64,000 bases of DNA from Allolobophora icterica (lineage: Eukaryota; Annelida; Clitellata; Crassiclitellata; Lumbricidae): contig OY744605.1 of the NCBI GenBank assembly GCA_963556255.1, positions 71,214,134-71,278,133 of the forward strand, written 5' to 3'. Below, piece after piece: positions 16,679-26,412 of this stretch. Numbering within the stretch: the first letter of the stretch is position 1; every line of letters starts with the position of its first letter. Under the pieces are notes generated by a model, which ran no database searches, was not told the DNA's origin, and saw only the letters and a program-made list of their open reading frames with translations. The translations under genes and the position numbers were made by a program.

Positions 16679-17230
16679 ATGTATTGCCTACGATGTAAGA
16701 AACATACTGAGACTTCAAATGAAACAATCGTCGAGTTACGAAACGGTCGGCCAGCCAAGAAGGGAACCTGTGCCGTCTGCGGTGCAAAGAAGAGCCAAAT
16801 TTTGCCTTCTAAAGTGCGAAAGACTGGAGGTTCTCTACTGAATAGCGCTCTTAATATTCTGCCTCTGCCTGAGATGCATATGAGCCTTCCATCCGGTATG
16901 TCTTCGGAAGATAATCCGGGAGGTTCTTTTCAGAATACAGGAAAGTACTCTTACTGTGGACCATTCACAAAACTCGATAAACGGCTGTCACAGCGCTATC
17001 GCGGTGTTAATCAGCTCGACCGTGCGTGCCTCCACCATGATGTGGCTTACGCAGTTCATAAAGATACCCCAGGGCGTAACCACGCAGATGACATCCTCGC
17101 TGCAGCCGCGTCGAAGATCGCACTCACCGATGAAACTCCGGATTACGAGAAGAAGGATGCCCGGCTGGTGTCGGCCATTATGTCAGCGAAGTCGAGGCTG
17201 GGGATGGGTGTTGGACGGCGACGCAAATGA
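16679..17230 (+). CDS. Polinton zinc-ribbon + phospholipase-A2-like protein (183 aa)
   Basis: Two modules. Residues 1-40 form a zinc ribbon (C3-x2-C6 and C31-x2-C34 with a NGRPAKKG linker), a small domain known from other Polintons. Residues 90-150 match the parvovirus-VP1-type PLA2 fold: the calcium-loop segment YCGPFTKL (92-99) and the catalytic CxxHDxxY block (C117, H120, D121, Y124). Such domains cut endosomal membrane lipids during capsid entry in parvoviruses; a similar role here is inference. The calcium loop has Phe where Gly is usual (GPF instead of GPG), which may weaken activity. The C-terminus is basic (GRRRK). The start is ATG 16679. Its stop overlaps the first ATG of the integrase frame (ATGA). 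Confidence 0.88.
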   Translation: MYCLRCKKHTETSNETIVELRNGRPAKKGTCAVCGAKKSQILPSKVRKTGGSLLNSALNILPLPEMHMSLPSGMSSEDNPGGSFQNTGKYSYCGPFTKLDKRLSQRYRGVNQLDRACLHHDVAYAVHKDTPGRNHADDILAAAASKIALTDETPDYEKKDARLVSAIMSAKSRLGMGVGRRRK

Positions 17231-17280
17231 AAATCATTTGTGTATGTGTTTACCTGTTTGTAATATATAGTATTACTGAA

Positions 17281-18294
17281 ATGTCTAAGCACCTTTCAGC
17301 CGTCTATTACAGCCCTAGAGGTTACTGGCGAGGTAAAGCTGCGGTGAAGAAACTAGCCTCAGCCGCCAAAGTTTCCGAGGCGGAGGCTCGTGATTGGTTG
17401 AAGAAACAAGCTGTGTGGCAGATTTATCTTCCCGTTCCACGCCGCATACCGCGTCCAAAGTTCGATGAAAATCGACCAAACGCGGTACACCAAGCCGATC
17501 TCTTGTTTTTACCTCACGATAAAGTAGGTCGAAAGACTTATAAATACGCTCTCACTGTTGTTGATGTTGCCTCACGATACAAAGAAGCTGAACCGTTGAT
17601 CAACAAAAGTGCGACCGAAGTCGCCGCCGCTTTAAGCCGGATCTATAAGAGGGGCCCATTAACTTGGCCTCGACTCTTTCAGGTCGATCCTGGACGCGAA
17701 TTTATGGGTGATTTTACACCGTTGCTGGCGAAGCACGACGTTCTTGTAAGACGCGGACAGGCCGGAAATCATCGCCAACAGGGCATCGTTGAACGCTTTA
17801 ACCGTACTCTAGCTGAGCGACTCTTCGGTGCTCAATACGCTCAGGAATTGCTCCTGGATGCAAGAGGTTCATCAGAACGGTCAGTGGAATGGGTTCGACG
17901 ATTGCCCGAAGTTGTAGCTACACTAAACGATGAGCCGACGCGCTTGCTCGACATGAAGCCGGTTGAAGCGATGAAAGCTGCTAAAGTGACACAGAAGCCC
18001 TCTCATTCGCAAATGAAAACTCGTTTGTGGGGAATGGATGAGCCTATTCTCGGACACGACGTTCTCGTCCGCTATTTGTACGCTCCCGGCGAGCTCGAAG
18101 GTGGAAGCAAACGTGCCACCGATCCTAACTGGTCGCTCACCATCCACGCTATTTTGGATGTTGTTCGGCAGGCTGGTAAACCGGCTTTATACCATCTAGT
18201 TGATGGGCCTGGCCGCGGTTTTGTACGTGAGGAGCTGCTTCTGGTGCCTATGGGCACTGAGCTACCCCCCGATAGAATACTCAACCGTCGTTGA
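17281..18294 (+). CDS. Polinton integrase, retroviral rve type (337 aa)
   Basis: Inserts the element into host DNA. The DDE core is visible: D73 in HQADLLFL, D136 in FQVDPGREF and E171 in RQQGIVERFNRTL, with the D,35,E spacing. The N-terminal 60 residues form a helical domain. The C-terminal part (about 255-335: VLVRYLYAPG, ALYHLVDGPGRGFVREELLLV) is an SH3/chromo-like barrel. The start is placed at ATG 17281 (MSKHLSAVYYSPRGYW), the usual Polinton opening. The frame also has an ATG at 17227, overlapping the previous stop, that would add 18 hydrophobic residues. The stop overlaps the polymerase stop by 14 bp, tail to tail. A 5-bp target duplication and a frame-restoring empty site show it, or a relative, worked here. 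Confidence 0.93.
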   Translation: MSKHLSAVYYSPRGYWRGKAAVKKLASAAKVSEAEARDWLKKQAVWQIYLPVPRRIPRPKFDENRPNAVHQADLLFLPHDKVGRKTYKYALTVVDVASRYKEAEPLINKSATEVAAALSRIYKRGPLTWPRLFQVDPGREFMGDFTPLLAKHDVLVRRGQAGNHRQQGIVERFNRTLAERLFGAQYAQELLLDARGSSERSVEWVRRLPEVVATLNDEPTRLLDMKPVEAMKAAKVTQKPSHSQMKTRLWGMDEPILGHDVLVRYLYAPGELEGGSKRATDPNWSLTIHAILDVVRQAGKPALYHLVDGPGRGFVREELLLVPMGTELPPDRILNRR

Positions 18295-21200
18295 TTTTGT
18301 AGTGCCCATATGCCAGCGTTGTTATCCCGTCCGGAGATATCCACTTTTTTGTGTCTAATGGAGAGAGGCTGATCTTATTCTGCTCGTACACTCCGATCTG
18401 GTGGTCGTGGCTTCTAATCACGACTTGTGTGTGCCGCATCTCTTCTCGTTCGAACAGGCACTCCTTGTATAGCTCGTGGTGCAGATCCTTCTTCACAACT
18501 GCTCTCTGAACGCCTTTTGCTTTCCTGATTTCTGAACCACCCGATTTTAAGATCGAGTACATCTTCGGGCGCAGTCCCACGAATTGGGCTATGGCAACTC
18601 CGTTACATTCATCTTTGAACTTGCCCACGACTTTCTTGTTCTCGACGTCGTAGTAGGGGCTGTCTCTTGGAAACTCTGAGAGGTCGTATTGGTGTTTTTT
18701 ATTCCACATATCGGTATAGGCGTTCGGAGTTTCCACCTGAAATAACAGGCTGTCAGTGTCTGTATATAGCAACTGGGCTTTTTCTCCGTACTCGTTTTTC
18801 ACATCGTTGTACCAGAAGTCGTACATCAGATGCTTGCTGAGGTCGAGGACAGCCTGGCCGACATATACAGGTCTGTTTAACTTGAGCTTGTTCTTCAAAC
18901 TGTGAATCGCGGCGAGTTGGTCGTTGAAGATTTTGTGCGATATGTAGGCCGGGTCCGCAATTAGTTTACGAAGTTTGTCAACTTTTGAGGTCGGGACCAG
19001 GTTGACCCTGATCCTTTTTCTAAGATTTTCCATGGTCTTTCCAAAGACCGCATTATTAGCCAGCTTGAAGAAATCCTTCTCAAATTCCGACGTTGCCTTC
19101 GCCCTCAATTTTGTATTCATCTCGATGTATGGAGCCATCCACGCCTCCTGCCTGAATTTAATGGCACGATGGATCTTAGAAACTCGTAGGCCCAACGAGT
19201 GATATAGTTTGAGATTTCTATAATGGACCACATACCGCTCCTTAGGTCGCAGGCTTGGTACTAACTTCACATGCTTTGTGAACTTGCCTCCCAACTCGTT
19301 CATAAGCACATTCTGATAGTCGCTCAACCACTCCTCTTGGACTGCCAGGGTCTCCGGTGCTAAGGGATAGTCGCTATGTGATTCGTGGAGGTGCTCCGGG
19401 TACTCGAGATCGACTTCGAGTAGGAAGCCTTCAGGCGCGTCATCTGGAGTTTCCAACACTTCATCGAGAGTTGGGCTTTCCCAGCTAAATCCTCCAACTG
19501 GCAGTGGCTGTTGCATCGCCCAGCCGTAAAGATTATTCGCGTCGAGATACATGATCCAGTTGTCTGGCTTCGTGGTATCATAGTCGGGGCATTGTGGGTT
19601 GTTGGCTTTTGCGAAGCGCTTAGATACCATCGAGATTCCACCTCGGAGACCTTTCTCTACGAACAAATGCATGTCTATATCGGTTAAAAGTTCGAGTTCG
19701 ATTTTCGTCTTTTTCAACAAAGCATCCCAGGCCATTCCTGGCAGGCTGAAGTAGTTAGCCGGGTCGAGACTGTAGTGTTTCATCGATGTGGATCTGAAGG
19801 TCTCGAAGACATCGGCTAGTAGAAGTACATCCGTGCGGAGATACAGGTCGTGATAGTCGCCCAGAGTTTTACAGTCGAATTCGTTCCATACTCTTTGGGC
19901 GTGTTGATAATCCTCATCAGAAATGTTCTCTCAGGAGAGCCTGCTGTAGAACGCTTCTTTGGGTGGAAGTCGGTCTTCTTCGAAGCGGTGGTAATCGTCA
20001 ATGTGCTCGTAACAATATACGCCCTTTCGCCTCAAAAGATCTAGTTTTGTCCTATCATTGTGAACGAAATTTTCCTTTATATATGCTGCTGTAACTTTCA
20101 AATCCTCTAACGACAGATTTCCTGATAACTTATCCAACGAGCTGTTTAGAAACTGGAGACTATCGATGAACTGCAGTTGTCCTATGTTGAATGTCATGTA
20201 TTTCTCCATATTGTTTGGGATGCAGTTAATATCAGTTTCCTCATCCTGTGCGGCCTCACAGCTGCCTATCGCTTGCATTATGAGGTGGCTGTCGTAACCT
20301 CGTAGATTGTGGAAGACCACTGGTACCTTGCACTTATCTGGATATATTCGAAGCTTGAGGTTGCAGGCGTTATGAGCAGCACCTCGGTACTTACCAGTAA
20401 TGTGACAGTGGTCGCGAACTCTATCCTCTTCGAGCGCTTCTCCGCAGATATGACATTCGTTAGCCTCGCGGAATGATTGGCGATCGGCCGCTGACATAAC
20501 CATCTTAGCTGGGGTGGCCAGCCTTTGCTTGATAGTGGCTAGCTCGCCTTGTAGTCGTTGCAGGAACTCTGGCACGGCGTTCTCTCCACGATATAGAACT
20601 GGTTTCTTGGTGCGGCCATCGCATCGAACTACTATATAACAAAAACTACATGGTTTCTGCTCAGCTATCTGTCTTGTATTGCTCTCGTTAGGGTTCATGG
20701 CCGCATTGATGACTGGCACGTTCAACGCCTCGAAGTCTGCGTAAACGATATACGGAGTGCGCATCTGTTTGTGATGGTTCTGGAATTTGAGGATATTTTC
20801 ATCCTCTTTTGGCATCTCAATTCTCTGAGGCTTCTCACTAATACCCTGACAATCTTTGACATGAGCATCCAGCAAGTCTTGTCTACAGAATACGTGTAGG
20901 CAGCGACGACATGGGTGTTTCTTGCTTTTGTCTTTGCTATTTTGATTAAGAATTCGGCCAAGGTCTTTAATCCAGACGTAGTGGTGATTCTGTAAAGGAA
21001 AAGTCTGCAAATGAGCCTGCAAATGAATTTCATTTGCGTTTGCGTTTACGTCGCTGGCCAATAGCAGAAGGTCAATATTATGGCCTCTATCGATCTGCTT
21101 TGATACACAGATTGGATATAAAGCTTTATCCCACCCGAAGACTGAGACGCTTATAGTTGGGTTCTGACGTTCGAACTTACCGATATCTGTGACCTTCACT

Positions 21201-22027
21201 GGGAATTCTATACCGTCAAAGTTTAGCTCCTGCAGGTGAGCCTGATACTTATAGGGGCGATTCGGATTTTGATCTGCTGGGTACATTGCGCTTAGTATGG
21301 CCCACTCGAAGCAGCGATTATCGTTGTTTTGCACGTTAATAACTGAGCGGGGTGGCACATACTTCGGTGTGGGAAAGTAGCTCTTACCTCGGAAAGGCTT
21401 ATATCTTGCAAAACTGAGGTCTAGCGACACGACCCGCTTCACTCTCCACCCCGATCCCTCATTGGTATACTCCTCGAGGAGTTGTAGTACTTCGGCCTTG
21501 GCCTTCCGTATAGCCCCTTGGACTTTACCTGCATTGGTAATTGGTGCTGCTGTGCTTCGAAAGTAGGCGGTATTGGTAATGATGCCGGGGGGCGTGTTGC
21601 CACCATACACATTATCAACGGTCGGTGCCAACTTTTCCAAATCAACAGTCAACACTTGAGAGTATTTAAAACCGCCATTTTTCAAGAGCTCTTCGTTGAG
21701 TTGCGCCTCAATATTCTGCTCCATTGCACTCAAGAAAGCCAACGCATCTCCTTCCAGCCTGTGGTTAAGAGGTACTTCTGCACGGAAGTCTCTCAGATGC
21801 TGATTGGCGAGCTCTCTGTACACTAGAAAGGGTGGTGGTCCACCTCTATCCTTCTTAAGTAGGAGTGGGTCGAATTGTGCCAGAATGGCTTTACGTTTTA
21901 ACCCTCTGCGCTTACGCACTGGAGGAATTGGCCTTGGAAGCAGTGGTTGTAATAAGCGTCTTTTGACTGCATCTGGGATAGGTTCGTCTAACAATTGTTC
22001 AATTTTTTCATTCGTAGACAATGCCAT
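18281..22027 (-). CDS. polB: Polinton protein-primed DNA polymerase B, interrupted by one TGA
   Basis: Replicates the element by protein priming. From the ATG at 22027 there is an N-terminal region of about 400 residues, including a Cys/Trp block (NDNRCFEWAILSAMYP) and a zinc finger (CRRCLHVFC...H...C). The exonuclease follows (YADFEALNVP; LRGYDSHLI; then YLRTDVLLLADVF past the stop). The palm has DANNLYGWAM, FKLANNAVFGKTMEN and YTDTDSLLF. A single in-frame TGA at 19931-19933 (codon 699) cuts the frame between exonuclease motifs II and III; the same frame stays open afterwards to 18281. As it stands the copy would yield a product without the palm domain. A smaller ATG frame of 500 codons starts at 19783. 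The total size is normal for the family. Confidence 0.93.
19931..19933 (-). pseudogene. polB: in-frame stop codon in polB
   Basis: TGA on the minus strand. It is the only lesion seen in a frame otherwise open from 22027 to 18281, which suggests recent inactivation, a sequencing error or, less likely, readthrough. Confidence 0.9.
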
Positions 22028-22080
22028 AGTTATAAATTGTTTGATACTAATCCATGGTAATATCAGTCTCATCCATTGTC

Positions 22081-22400
22081 AATAGTATACCTCAGAAGTT
22101 ATTACTACTAATACTATAGTCGGAAGTTATTTATACTAATACATTTAAAAAATTTGTTAATTTTAATTATTTATTTATACCTGATATTAAATTATGGTCT
22201 GGCGTCTCCAACCGCAGATAATACTATATTCAATTATGGCCAGGCGTCTTCAACTGCAGACAATACTATAGTCAGAAGTTATCTATACCACTACTATAAT
22301 CAGAAGTTATTTATACTAACATTTTAAAAAATTCGTGAATTTTAATTATTTATTTATTTTTATACCTGATATTCAATTACAGTCAGACGCTTACATTCGT
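22081..22400. repeat. duplicated AT-rich segment upstream of polB
   Basis: A block running AGTTATTTATACTAA, then a TTTAAAAAATT segment, TTTAATTATTTATT and TACCTGATATT occurs at about 22123-22196 and again at about 22306-22378, about 180 bp apart. The second copy runs into the 3' end of the Cys-rich gene. It probably contains the polymerase promoter. Confidence 0.8.
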
Positions 22401-22632
22401 CTTGAAAGATGCTTTCATCTCGCAACTTTTTAAGTCTAGCAGCCTTGTAGCCACAACCCAGGCAAACACCTATTTTATTTTTCACCGCCTTTCCACAACC
22501 TATGCACGGCTGCGTACCACCACCCTTTCTCAGTCTTAATAAGTGAAGTTTGCAATAAACTCCTAGGCAGCTATTACCACATATGTCTCTTGTCCCAATT
22601 ATCAACCACGCACAAAGATTTCTGCCCTTCAT
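22360..22632 (-). CDS. Polinton small Cys-rich zinc-binding-type protein (90 aa)
   Basis: The start is placed at ATG 22632 (MKGRNLCAWLIIGTRD). The frame continues nine codons upstream only from a non-ATG codon. Cysteines are arranged as C-x(12)-C near the N-terminus, then C/H residues (SCLGVYCKLHLLRL), then two CxxC knuckles (CIGCGKAV and CLGCGYKAARLKK). This fits a small double zinc-binding protein, perhaps nucleic-acid binding. Similar small Cys-rich frames occur beside polB in other Polintons; I cannot name a family. It reads in the same direction as polB and lies about 330 bp upstream of it, so it may be an early regulatory protein. Confidence 0.7.
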   Translation of the reverse strand: MKGRNLCAWLIIGTRDICGNSCLGVYCKLHLLRLRKGGGTQPCIGCGKAVKNKIGVCLGCGYKAARLKKLRDESIFQDECKRLTVIEYQV

Positions 22633-23245
22633 TTTTGATAGATAATTATATATACCCAATATAAAACTTTATCTAATTGGTTTATCAAATAGTTAGTCAA
22701 AGCAATAGATTAATATCCAAAGGGTTTAGGTTGGCAGTAAAAACGGCCTACAGCGGCTCAGCTGGCTAGCCTTTATTTTTAAAGCATATATTTTTCATTT
22801 ATGGATTGGCCAAAACGATGTCTCGATTTCGATTCTTCCTCTTCCCTTAAAACTGTCCGACTCATTGAAGCATTTGGATTTTTGATCCCCACCTATCGAT
22901 TATGATTTGACTGAGCGCTTGTGAATAGGCTGCACGACTTCGCCTTTTGTGCGCTATAGAAATCTCCAGAGTACTATTACATTGAACCGTATGACTGATT
23001 GAACTGATTTGACTAAGCACCTGTGAATAAGCTGGGGGGTTTTTTGCGATCACTTTTGGTGCTACAGAAGTTCAACAGAGCGGCTTGTCCAATGTATCCT
23101 TTATCTATAGAAAGCTGATAGCCATATAAAATTGACCATGGTGCTGTATAAATTCCCTCTAATAAAGACCGGCTTTAAAAACAGTCTTGGTTTAAACGTA
23201 ACACGTTTCTGAAAACAGCTCCGAGATTCTCGTGGTCTGTTCCAC

Positions 23246-23506
23246 GAAGCGCATTGAGAGCTCTCTTTAGAAAAGAGAATGGCATGTCAAGAATGTTATC
23301 CTGGCAACGCTAGTGGTATTTTTAGATATGATGTAATTGTGCTATAAATATTTTCCGTGGTCTTTGGTTTCGTTAAGCTGCATCGAGAGGTCTCGCCAGA
23401 AGAGAGAATGGCATGTCAAGAATGTTATCCTGGCAAGGCTAGTCCTATTCTTAGCTATGATGTAATTGTACTATAAATATTTTTCATGGCTGTTTTGGTT
23501 TCGTGA
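23246..23506 (+). repeat. tandem duplication of about 130 bp, two copies
   Basis: GAGAATGGCATGTCAAGAAT, then GTTATCCTGGCAA, GATGTAATTGT and TATAAATATTTT occur at about 23275-23355 and 23403-23484 with the same internal order. The period is about 128 bp. Confidence 0.9.
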
Positions 23507-24059
23507 AGCCATATATTCGAGTCTGCCCAATAGTTAAACTTCAATGTCTGGGTCAAGACTCGCCCTGATGCTAAATAAATTCTCTTTTGTATTTCACAGT
23601 CTTAATTTAAAAAATTAACACGTTTGAAACACAGGCTTGATGACATTGTGTCCAGAACCTGGAAAACCTGAAAAAACCAATAACACTGACTTAAACAAAG
23701 CAATACGCTTAATCAATGGTTGTAGGCTGTAGGCAGAGTTCGCAGAAGATGGTTATGCAAAACGTTAGGGTGGCCTAAAAAATATCTGCTGCTTCGGGAG
23801 AAAAATCAGTTTAACAAAGCCAATAGGCTATATGAAAAATACGCAATATTTCTGGGCCACCCTATTCTGCGCAGAGCCGTAGGAAAACACAGCCTACAGC
23901 CCGAGGGCTGGCAGTCCGCACGCGTCGCCTGTAGACACGCCCTGTTTCCGGCTTCAGCTTGAATCAGCGGCCTTTGTTCCAGCTGGTGAACTTTGACCTG
24001 CTCAAGCAACAACAAAATTTATTCCTATCGGCGGTGATTTTAGCACCAAAAGCAAGCGA

Positions 24060-24450
24060 TGATTGTAAAATAAGGAAAACAACATTGATTAACCAGTAAA
24101 AAAGACTATGTCGATACTAAAAGGCATTTACATTTTAAATATTTACACGGTTTCAATAAATCTATTCATTCGGTAAACATATAATTATAGGCCTAGGCAT
24201 AAAGCGGATATAGAAAACAGAGCAGTCCCTTAAGCCAGCCTAAATATAGAGCGGTTTTTCCGCCAGAAACGCAAGCGCTGCTGTATAAATGAAACAACAT
24301 TGGTTGCCTTGTAGAGACTATGTCATATATAATCCTAGTTTTAAAAACATTTAAATGGTTTCAATAAATCTACTCCAGAAACTGATTTTCATTCAGTAAA
24401 AATATAGGCCTAATCGGATAAATAAGAACAGTCCCTTAAGGTAGTCATGA
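24060..24450 (+). repeat. tandem duplication of about 200 bp in the Polinton right arm
   Basis: Two diverged copies share AACATTG, AGACTATGTC, GGTTTCAATAAATCTA, TATAGGCCTA and CAGTCCCTTAAG in the same order: about 24080-24235 and 24294-24442. Confidence 0.75.
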
Positions 24451-24694
24451 ATATTAAATATTAGCGACTTAATTTTCTTAGCCTCCGTATATGATGGTGG
24501 ATGGCCAGTCGTCTCCCTCACCGTCTCATCTTTCCACCAACAGTGCACAGCTGGTGTACTCATTATAGCCGAGTCGGCTAGGGCATGCAGATGAAGCAGA
24601 AATCTCGAACCCATTTTTTCTACCCTGGTGGGAATTTGAACCCCCGACCTCTCGATTGAGAATTCACCACGCTAACCACTATACCATCGAGCAT
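24450..24694 (-). mobile_element. tRNA-derived SINE inserted in the Polinton
   Basis: On the minus strand, reading from about 24694, box A (GGTATAGTGGTTAGCGTG) and box B (GGGTTCAAATTCCCACC) lie in a well-preserved tRNA-like head. It is followed by the body CGAGATTTCTGCTTC ... ATAATGAGTACACC, which matches the SINE bodies at 6085-6170 and 49975-50045. Presence of the tRNA head makes this the most informative copy of the family here. Confidence 0.75.
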
Positions 24695-24714
24695 TTAGAT
24701 GCCTCAAAAATCTT

Positions 24715-24800
24715 CCTTTTGCAGGTGCTGGTGTGGGTTGAGAGCGCGGCTGATCTGAGTGGGCGCTATATAAATGTTCAGTAAATAAATATTTATTTTT
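24715..24800 (+). repeat. LINE/SINE 3'-tail fragment
   Basis: GTTGAGAGCGCGGCTGATCT then GGGCGCTATATAAATGTTCA and (AAAT)n resembles the tails at 7160-7227, 30490-30540 and 57965-58015. Confidence 0.6.
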
Positions 24801-24932
24801 CCCCTAGCATAGTACGGTATGGTTGTGTATAGGCCTACATGCATGCATACATACTGTATAAATATACTCAAGCTTAGTTAGACCATAAAATGTGAAATAA
24901 GCTTTAAATTTTAAAGGCCTGCAGATGAAACA

Positions 24933-25211
24933 CTAACCTTCGCTCATACGTGGCTGCATCGCCTCGTCAAATCTTAGGAATATTCTTTGATGTCGCTGAC
25001 GAGGAATACGTTGACAGTTTATACAATCTTTACCAAAACTATCGTTGATAACTAGTCGAAGGAAAAATCCTTCGAAGAGGAAGTAGATAAGCCATAAGCC
25101 ATTTTCTGTCTGACGCATATGACCGGCTTCAACCGGATCTAAATGTATGCATTCATAGGGCTGTTGCGGCCTGATTGCAGCGTGTAATCTATGGCACGCT
25201 CTTGCTGTCAT
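24933..25211 (-). CDS. possible small Polinton ORF near the right TIR (92 aa)
   Basis: An ATG-started frame of 92 codons ends about 240 bp from the SINE tail and starts 27 bp from the right TIR. It contains YECIHLDPVEAGHMR, a hydrophobic core (LWLIYFLFEGFFLRLVI) and CINCQRIPRQRHQRIFLRF. No family is recognised. Position and compactness favour a real accessory gene, but composition alone does not prove it. Confidence 0.35.
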   Translation of the reverse strand: MTARACHRLHAAIRPQQPYECIHLDPVEAGHMRQTENGLWLIYFLFEGFFLRLVINDSFGKDCINCQRIPRQRHQRIFLRFDEAMQPRMSEG

Positions 25212-25237
25212 AAACGCAGATTAGAAGATGGATGGTA

Positions 25238-25470
25238 TAGAGACGGTCTTTTTTGTATCAAATCACTTGAGCCTGTTTTTTTAAAACTCTTAACACCATG
25301 ATTCAAAAGACTTCTAAGCCACGATAGCCACAGACATTGCTTGGAAAGCGATCTGTGATAAGGGTCAGTGGGTCCTGTAGGCCTCTGTGGACCCTTTTTC
25401 TGTAGAGGCAGTCTTTTATATCAAGTAGCTTTTGTAGCGCATGATTTCAACCCCGTGTTACCCATCTACT
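25238..25470 (-). repeat. Polinton right terminal inverted repeat
   Basis: Reverse complement of 7606-7842 with scattered differences. It ends CCATCTACT at 25470. Confidence 0.95.
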
Positions 25471-25475
25471 TCGCT
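25471..25475 (+). repeat. Polinton target-site duplication, right copy
   Basis: TCGCT, identical to 7601-7605. Confidence 0.9.
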
Positions 25476-26412
25476 CATTTGAAGGATTATATAATTTTTC
25501 GTTTGTCCCACAAAAGAGGTTCGACCATAATTGTGCAATATATAGACCTCCCAGTCAAGATTTAGATGACTTCACTACCTATATTGAGCCTATTTAAAAA
25601 AAAATTAAAAATCTAAGGAACTACTCTTAATAGGTGATCTGAAATGCAGACTTGCTAAAAGTAAATCACCACATAACAACTGAGGTCCTATGCAATTGTA
25701 TGTTATCTCACCATCTTCTTTCAATAATTAACAAGCCATCTAGAATAACGGAGCATTGTTCTACCTTAATAGACAATATTTATACAAATGCCTGGCCAAA
25801 ACCAACTGGATCCTCAATTGTAGTTACAGACCTATCTGTCCATCTTCCAATATTAGCCCAGTTTGAGTATGAGTTAATACGCCCAAACCACCTCTGAATC
25901 TTTATCTGCCTTTCAAAACTTCATCTCAGAAATAAATTAGAAATAAATTATCCAGTTTTAGATATTTTGTCATAGTCTGAATACGAACAGGGCCTATGAT
26001 ACTTTTCTTCATGAGTTTAAACAAACATATGACGCAGCATTTCCAATTTACCATAATAAAACTACTCGAAGAAAATCTCCTAAAAACCAATGGATGACCC
26101 AATTGGGCTTACTTAAATCCTGCAATAACAAATCCAAATTATACCTAAAATTTATCAAAAACCCAAAATTCCAGAACAAGAAAGCATTTACCGCATATAG
26201 GAGTAAATTCATATCAATCCGGATAAGGCTGAACAAATTATTTTTGCTACAGAATTTTTTAGACTAAGCAATGACCTTAAGGATACCTGGAAACTTTCGA
26301 AAAACTTAATTAGTAGTGCCAATAATGAGGATAGAGATATAAAATCACTGAAAATTAATGGTATTTCTACTACAGACCCGATGAGAATAACGACTGAATT
26401 CAAAAACTGAAT
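25476..26412 (+). mobile_element. LINE-A, second segment (endonuclease end to RT linker)
   Basis: Directly after the Polinton duplication the LINE-A endonuclease resumes (SFEGLYNFSFVPQK, then AIYRPPSQDL), followed by INKPSRITEHCSTLIDNIYTN and a TDLSVHLPI motif near 25835 that corresponds to the catalytic SDH region. The rest (to about 26405) is the endonuclease-RT linker with frame changes. LINE-B interrupts it near 26413. Confidence 0.8.

Larger units (their letters stand above)
22660..24450. other. Polinton right arm, non-coding with internal tandem duplications
   Basis: No convincing gene. It contains a LINE/SINE-tail-like piece (GTGCGCTATAGAAATCTCC, about 22950) and two tandem duplications listed separately. 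A 69-codon minus frame at 23806-24015 is not supported. Confidence 0.6.
7606..25470. mobile_element. Polinton/Maverick virus-like DNA transposon, complete, 17,865 bp
   Basis: Long terminal inverted repeats begin AGTAGATGGGTAACAC and are flanked by a 5-bp duplication. The element carries the family's hallmark set: protein-primed DNA polymerase B, retroviral-type integrase, A32/FtsK-type packaging ATPase, adenain-type cysteine protease, double-jelly-roll major capsid protein and single-jelly-roll minor capsid protein. Accessory genes include a zinc-ribbon/PLA2 protein, X-like and pVI-like proteins and a fibre. Only the polymerase has an obvious lesion (one TGA). A SINE has entered the right arm. 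The element sits inside LINE-A, so it is younger than that copy. Confidence 0.97.

Noticed and set aside
16641..16787. Longer ATPase start at 16787
   Set aside because: Would run through the divergent PLA2-type gene. The residues show no ATPase similarity.
24590..24694. tRNA gene on the minus strand
   Set aside because: Boxes A and B are good, but the acceptor stem does not close and the head runs into a repeated SINE body.
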